This document shows, one piece after another, positions 33,186 to 37,147 of a stretch of DNA of 37,147 nt; position 1 is the stretch's first letter, and each line of letters begins with the position of its first letter. The notes under the pieces were generated by a model. The model did no database searches. It worked only from the letters and a program-made list of their open reading frames with translations, and had not been told where the DNA came from. The DNA comes from DAOPXV01 sp035352535 (GTDB lineage: Bacteria; Muiribacteriota; UBA9980): contig CAZJFS010000030.1 of the NCBI GenBank assembly GCA_964545075.1, positions 1-37,147 of the forward strand. Direction: 5' to 3'. Position numbers and translations under genes: made by a program.

Positions 33186-34160
33186 ATGTCTTTTCCAGTA
33201 TCGTCATTTTTAAAATGTAAAAATGTTTCGGGTGAACTTTTCAAAAAATACAGGGTTGTCATTACTATAAGCGCCCTGCTCATCTTCCTTACTTTCAGCT
33301 TTATATACGCGTTGCCGTCTTTTTGCGAAGAAGCCGGCATTTCGATTCCCGACGTTTCGGCTATAAAGCCTTTTTCGGCTGAAGCCAATTATATGTCGCT
33401 GGAAGGCTTCGTTATGTCTTATTGCAGTGTAACTTACGGTCGTTGCATTTCGCGGGGCGAAGCCCGGAAATTGATCAAGGAAAGCCGCCGCTCCCATAAA
33501 TATGCGGGCGAGCCGTTAAGTATGTCCGTTCGCGCGGATGATTCCGGCGTTTCCGAAAAAACTTTGCATTCAAATATCGTGATCGAACGTCCGAAAACGC
33601 CTTACAGCGATAAGGTCGCCGCGAAGTATAATGAATTCGCCGAATACAGAAAAAACAAAAGCGAAATGACGCTTGAGGCGAAAAAGGTCGTCATACTTCC
33701 GTTTAGAAATATAGTCGATGAGCATATGCCGGCCGTCGAATACGTTTCTCTTTATACCGAAAGATTCTTCAGGGATAAGGGTTTTGAAACAGTGGTCCTT
33801 TCGGGGAGCGATATCGATGTCAATTCGCTCGGAAAGAGAGAGCTTAATGAAATAGCTGCTAAATACGGCGCCGATCTTGTCGTGACCGGCGATATAAACT
33901 GTTTCAAGCGTTATAAAAGGTTTTCGCTGGCCGGCGCTCCGTTCGGCGTAACCGCGGTTCATAATCATGCTCGCGTAAGGCTTTCAACGAGAATTTATAA
34001 GGCGACGGAACAGGCGATAGTATATCAGAGCACTATCGCCGTCGGCAAAAAAAATCAGTGGTTCGGTCTTCTCCAGGACGGCGAGGGCATCGCGTCGCGT
34101 GCCGTTAATTCAAATATACAAAAGCTTTTCGGCGGTTTCGTAAAACGATATAATAAATAA
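33186..34160 (+). CDS. CsgG/GNA1162-like envelope protein
   Basis: I used ATG 33186, with GGGAGGT at 33174-33180; an in-frame ATG at 33150 has none. The 324-residue product has an N-terminal membrane or signal segment (about 24-42), a variable middle, and a C-terminal domain (about 166-324). That domain starts with KKVVILPFRNIVDE, continues through a Leu/Val strand, AAKYGADLVVTGDINCF and a repeated-strand region. This is the layout of CsgG/FlgO-type alpha/beta domains that assemble at the outer membrane. No lipobox cysteine was found, so anchoring would be by the uncleaved helix or another partner. Confidence 0.6.
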   Translation: MSFPVSSFLKCKNVSGELFKKYRVVITISALLIFLTFSFIYALPSFCEEAGISIPDVSAIKPFSAEANYMSLEGFVMSYCSVTYGRCISRGEARKLIKESRRSHKYAGEPLSMSVRADDSGVSEKTLHSNIVIERPKTPYSDKVAAKYNEFAEYRKNKSEMTLEAKKVVILPFRNIVDEHMPAVEYVSLYTERFFRDKGFETVVLSGSDIDVNSLGKRELNEIAAKYGADLVVTGDINCFKRYKRFSLAGAPFGVTAVHNHARVRLSTRIYKATEQAIVYQSTIAVGKKNQWFGLLQDGEGIASRAVNSNIQKLFGGFVKRYNK

Positions 34161-34182
34161 AAATCCTGGTTTTAAAAAAACT

Positions 34183-34220
34183 ATAACTTAATAAAAACTA
34201 AAATTCATCCGATAAGTTAT
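34183..34220 (+). other. Inverted repeat upstream of the barrel gene
   Basis: ATAACTTA (34183-34190) and TAAGTTAT (34213-34220) are exact inverted copies 22 bases apart. They may form an operator or an RNA stem. The intervening region includes AAATTCATCC (34201-34210), which is complementary to the barrel gene's ribosome-binding region. Confidence 0.4.
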
Positions 34221-34275
34221 GTTAAATGATAATGCAATTTTTTTCATTTTAATATAATTTAAAGGATGAATTTCT

Positions 34276-35052
34276 ATGAAAAGATCCAGCAAAAGGCTTA
34301 TTGAACCGGTTTTAATCCTAATGATCTTTTTGATCGTCGCCGCCGAGATGGCGCTTGCTTCGGTCGCATTCGCCGATTCATCGATAGCCGGTCCTACGGG
34401 CTTGTTTTTAACCCCGTCGCCCGATGTGTGCAAGCCGGGGAAATTCGGCGGCGCCCTATACTGGGAAGGCTATTCGCTTCAGCGTGAAAATTCCCAGAGT
34501 AACAGCGTTTTTACGGCTAACGGAATATACGGAATCTCGAAGGAACTCGAGGTCGGTTTTTCTAAAAAGCTCGATACGATGCAGAACGCTTATGATCCAG
34601 GCCTTTCGCTTAACCTGAAATATTTATTTCCCGACGCCAAGGCGCTTAAGGTCGCGACCGGCATGATAATCGAAACCGACAGCAACTCATACAGCTCAGC
34701 GTATATAGTCGCCGGAAAGGAAGTCGCGTTTTTCGGCCTTGGAGCGAACTTTGGCGGCCACAGAGCTTATCCTATGAACGCGGCGCATTACGGCGCGTAT
34801 AATTTTACCGATATGGCTCCGCAGAATTTCTACTTTATCGCGGGCGCTAACTTCGATCTTAAGATAGCTCAGATGACGGTTGAATATAACAGCGATATGT
34901 TCAGCGTAGGATTCAGGGTTCCGACCGTTGAAGGGTATAGCGTCAATGTGGCTTATACGAGCGATTCAGACTACGATATCGTTCACAGATATGCTTACGG
35001 CGATTCGTACAAGCGTCAGAATTTAACTCTTGGAATTTCAGGAACGTTCTAA
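34276..35052 (+). CDS. Outer-membrane beta-barrel-like protein
   Basis: The 258-residue product has a signal peptide (1-33, cleavage after Ala-Phe-Ala). A GPTGLFLTPSP segment resembling the start of YjbH-type and similar outer-membrane proteins follows, then a series of alternating hydrophobic strands, and a terminal phenylalanine as required by the Bam machinery. It probably forms a small barrel in the outer membrane, and is one of the better signs that this is a diderm. AAAGGATGA lies eight bases before the ATG and is complementary to an upstream sequence. Substrate or role is unknown. Confidence 0.65.
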   Translation: MKRSSKRLIEPVLILMIFLIVAAEMALASVAFADSSIAGPTGLFLTPSPDVCKPGKFGGALYWEGYSLQRENSQSNSVFTANGIYGISKELEVGFSKKLDTMQNAYDPGLSLNLKYLFPDAKALKVATGMIIETDSNSYSSAYIVAGKEVAFFGLGANFGGHRAYPMNAAHYGAYNFTDMAPQNFYFIAGANFDLKIAQMTVEYNSDMFSVGFRVPTVEGYSVNVAYTSDSDYDIVHRYAYGDSYKRQNLTLGISGTF

Positions 35053-35082
35053 AAATTTATCAATGTATTTTCAAATAAGTAT

Positions 35083-35119
35083 AAAAAAACGGGGACGAAT
35101 CGCTTCGCCCCCGTTTTTT
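35083..35119. terminator. Bidirectional terminator between convergent genes
   Basis: AAAAAACGGGG and a matching CCCCGTTTTTT enclose an inner CGAA/TTCG stem, with A-runs on one side and T-runs on the other. It can stop transcription from both the barrel gene (plus) and the TPR gene (minus). Confidence 0.9.
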
Positions 35120-35132
35120 ATTTTTGACTATG

Positions 35133-36896
35133 TTATTTATTGGCGCATTCGGAAATCACATCTTCCAATTTTTTTATGAACGCGGCTGACTTGGAAGCCC
35201 ATTCCGTTTTGTCGCCTTTTTCCATGCATTTTTTCCAGAACTTTTTGGCGTTTTTAAAATCCTTCAGTTCGAAATATGACAGGGCCATGTTGAAATATGC
35301 CTTGAGATAAGCTTTATCTATCTTTACGGCGCTTTTGAAATACTTGAGCGCCTCCGTATGACGTTTCTGAAGCGCGAGCATTATGCCGTAATCCGTTAGA
35401 GCGATAGGGTTATCGGGCGATATTTCCACTATTTTCCGGAACATTTTAAGCCCTTCGTCGACGTTTCCGAGTTCGAAATTTATCTTTCCAAGATAATAGT
35501 ATGCGTTTATGAAGTCCGGGCAGTATGATATCGCGCGTTTCATCATATATTCGCAATCTATATATTGTTTTCTCATGTAATAGATCGTGCCTATATTATA
35601 GTGCGCCTTATAAAACGCCGGGTCGATCTTGAGCGCGCTTTTGAAATGCTCCAGAGCGTCGTCATATCGCGATTCCTGCGTGCATAAACCGCCAAGGTTC
35701 ATGCGCGCCTCCACCGATTTGGGATTTAATTTCAGCGTGCTTTCGAAAAAATTCCTGGCGTTCGTTTTATTTCCCGCGTTAAGGTAAGCCACGGCCAGGT
35801 TGAAATGGACGCTGTAATCGCCCGGTTCGATGTTCAAAACCTTTTTCCATGCGCTTATCGAATCATAGAATTTGCCTACGATGCCGTATATGAGGCCGAG
35901 ATTATTGAGCGCTTTTTTATTTTCCGGCTCGATATCAAGAGTTTTAAGATATGAATCGATGGCCTTGTTGTAATTGTTGAGCTTGGCGTAAACAAGCCCT
36001 ATATTGTTTATTACCTCGCAGCATTTCGGGTCTATTTTATAAGAGTTCAGATATGCTTCGAGCGCCTTTTCGAGATCGTTCTTCTTCTCGTATAAAACTC
36101 CGAGATTGTTGTAAAGCTGGGATGAGAACCGGCCGGCTTTTATGACCCTGACGTACATAAGTATGGCTGCGTCGACAAAACCGCGTTCGGAATGCGCTAT
36201 TCCGAGGTTGTAGTAAGCGTCGATCTCGTTGGGGTTAAGCCTTACCACCTCGCTCCAGCAGCTGGAGGCTTTTTCGAAATCGTTTATTTTCGCGTACAAT
36301 ACGCCGAGGTTGTTGAGTATGCTGGTGTTGTTGGGGTCGACCTCAAGCGCTCTTATAAGATATTCTATCGCGGCGTCGTTCTTTTCAAGCATCGCATAGA
36401 CGTTTGATACCGAGACCAGAAGCGGAAGGAGTTTCGGATTGAGGTTTACCGCGGCGAGATACATCTTAAGAGACAGGTCGAGCTCATTGCGTTTCTGGTA
36501 AGCGAGTCCGAGGCCGATATAGCCGTCTATATAGCCGCGGTCGAGTTCCACGCATTTTTTGAAGGCGCCGGCGGCGCTCTCGTAAAATTCGTACTCGATA
36601 TAAATCATTCCTACCGAGTGATGGTGCGACGGATTCTTATCCGACCAGCCTATCTTTGATTTGTGCCGTAAAATCGCGTCCTCGCACGAAAGCTTCGGGG
36701 GGTTCGCCTGTCCTTTCGGATTTTTGGGCGAGAAGGCCTGTATGCTGCGCATACCCTTCTGCGATGCGTTGACTGGTTTGGAAATCTGTATTATTTCAGC
36801 CGACTTCAAAACGGATGTCTGACTACTGTTTTCATCGCCGACCTGTTGGTTTTGCGGGAAGACCAGTTGTATTACATTATCGCCTGTCATGTTCAT
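35133..36896 (-). CDS. Large tetratricopeptide-repeat protein
   Basis: The 587-residue cytoplasmic-looking protein (no signal peptide) has a Gln/Ser/Lys-rich, probably disordered N-terminus (1-75). It is followed by about fourteen consecutive 34-residue TPRs (about 90-570) with regular NNLGxxYxKxxxxxxAxxxY patterns. Such superhelices bind several partners. AAAGG precedes the ATG. It lies 51 bases after the NtrC-type regulator gene on the same strand, so it may be cotranscribed with it and serve in signalling or assembly, but no function is readable. Confidence 0.85.
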   Translation of the reverse strand: MNMTGDNVIQLVFPQNQQVGDENSSQTSVLKSAEIIQISKPVNASQKGMRSIQAFSPKNPKGQANPPKLSCEDAILRHKSKIGWSDKNPSHHHSVGMIYIEYEFYESAAGAFKKCVELDRGYIDGYIGLGLAYQKRNELDLSLKMYLAAVNLNPKLLPLLVSVSNVYAMLEKNDAAIEYLIRALEVDPNNTSILNNLGVLYAKINDFEKASSCWSEVVRLNPNEIDAYYNLGIAHSERGFVDAAILMYVRVIKAGRFSSQLYNNLGVLYEKKNDLEKALEAYLNSYKIDPKCCEVINNIGLVYAKLNNYNKAIDSYLKTLDIEPENKKALNNLGLIYGIVGKFYDSISAWKKVLNIEPGDYSVHFNLAVAYLNAGNKTNARNFFESTLKLNPKSVEARMNLGGLCTQESRYDDALEHFKSALKIDPAFYKAHYNIGTIYYMRKQYIDCEYMMKRAISYCPDFINAYYYLGKINFELGNVDEGLKMFRKIVEISPDNPIALTDYGIMLALQKRHTEALKYFKSAVKIDKAYLKAYFNMALSYFELKDFKNAKKFWKKCMEKGDKTEWASKSAAFIKKLEDVISECANK

Positions 36897-36947
36897 CTTG
36901 CCTTTCGACTCCGCTGGGCGTTTGCCGCGCCGTTATTTACTGATCGT

Positions 36948-37147
36948 TCAGTTTTTTTTTATGCCGTATTTCTCGATCTTCAGATACAGCGTTTTTCTGT
37001 CTATGCCAAGAGTTCTGGCCGTTTTGGAGAGGTTCCATTCCAGCTTTTTAAGCACCCTCGCTATATGAAGGCGCTCTATCTCCGAAAGCGGGCTTAATAC
37101 CGGCGCGCCTATCGGCTCCTCGCCGTTTTCCGCCTCATTTGCCGTTT
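36948..37147 (-). CDS. NtrC-family response regulator, C-terminal Fis-type HTH (runs off window)
   Basis: The last about 66 residues of a larger protein. The final about 45 residues (LSEIERLHIARVLKKLEWN, then LSKTARTLGIDRKTLYLKIEKYGI) are the Fis-type helix-turn-helix that ends sigma-54 activators of the NtrC family. The preceding receiver and AAA+ domains lie outside the window. It implies sigma-54-dependent regulation in this organism. Confidence 0.88.
   Translation of the reverse strand, partial: TANEAENGEEPIGAPVLSPLSEIERLHIARVLKKLEWNLSKTARTLGIDRKTLYLKIEKYGIKKN

Noticed and set aside
34253..34258. TATAAT box just before the beta-barrel gene
   Set aside because: No -35-like hexamer at 16-18 bases, and a start from here would cut into the ribosome-binding site; kept only as an alternative in the finding.

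Overview
The window is one chromosomal segment of a bacterium with moderate GC content. A C-terminal-Phe beta-barrel-like protein, a CsgG-like envelope protein, a PilX-like pilus component and several secreted proteins point to a two-membrane envelope. The housekeeping promoters are close to textbook sigma-70 (TTGACA-17-TATAAT). The abundance of TPR and ankyrin proteins and of unrecognised secreted proteins suggests a poorly sampled lineage. I cannot name the phylum from sequence alone; a candidate phylum such as Riflebacteria or Wallbacteria is only a guess. Acetate kinase at the left edge suggests fermentative acetate formation.

Layout. (1) 1-1798: partial acetate kinase on the minus strand, diverging from a secreted glycine-zipper protein. 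(2) 1876-7092: translation and export operon ffh-rpsP-khpA-rimM-trmD-(TrmD-like methyltransferase)-rplS-lepB, closed by a strong terminator. (3) 7302-12516: a PilX-like protein on a probably leaderless transcript, a small secreted protein, then rnhB with the two genes that follow it in Bacillus (ylqG-like and a stand-alone FlhB C-domain). (4) 12577-17531: psuG, a secreted/membrane ankyrin protein, and a serA-glyA serine/glycine unit. (5) 17627-19379: a tandem pair of EamA/DMT transporters. (6) 27866-19374, minus strand: a five-gene unit encoding a Clp-type AAA+ ATPase, an activase-type radical SAM enzyme, a zinc-ribbon/FHA protein, a 1208-residue kinase-RDD-ankyrin membrane protein and a coiled-coil protein. 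(7) 28127-29464: a secreted protein with a lysozyme-like C-terminus. (8) 29642-35052: ABC-2 exporter ATPase and permease, two TPR proteins, a CsgG-like protein and an outer-membrane beta-barrel-like protein. (9) 35133-37147, minus strand: a large TPR protein after the C-terminus of an NtrC-type regulator.

The strongest candidate for an undescribed system is region 6. Phospho-signalling (Hanks kinase, FHA reader), an AAA+ unfoldase whose first ATPase lobe looks dead, and a radical SAM activase with no glycyl-radical partner are packed into one tightly coupled operon. The kinase carries membrane and ankyrin parts and could sense something at the membrane. This resembles in style the NTP-dependent conflict or stress modules described by comparative genomics, but the function is inference.

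Other notable points: trmD appears to start at AUA behind a good Shine-Dalgarno; rimM carries an in-frame palindromic insertion with a GCAA loop; two secreted proteins far apart share a 36-residue helical-hairpin module and both have exact-consensus promoters; the acetate kinase reading frame loses its conserved motif at the window edge. No tRNA, rRNA, CRISPR array or insertion sequence was seen.
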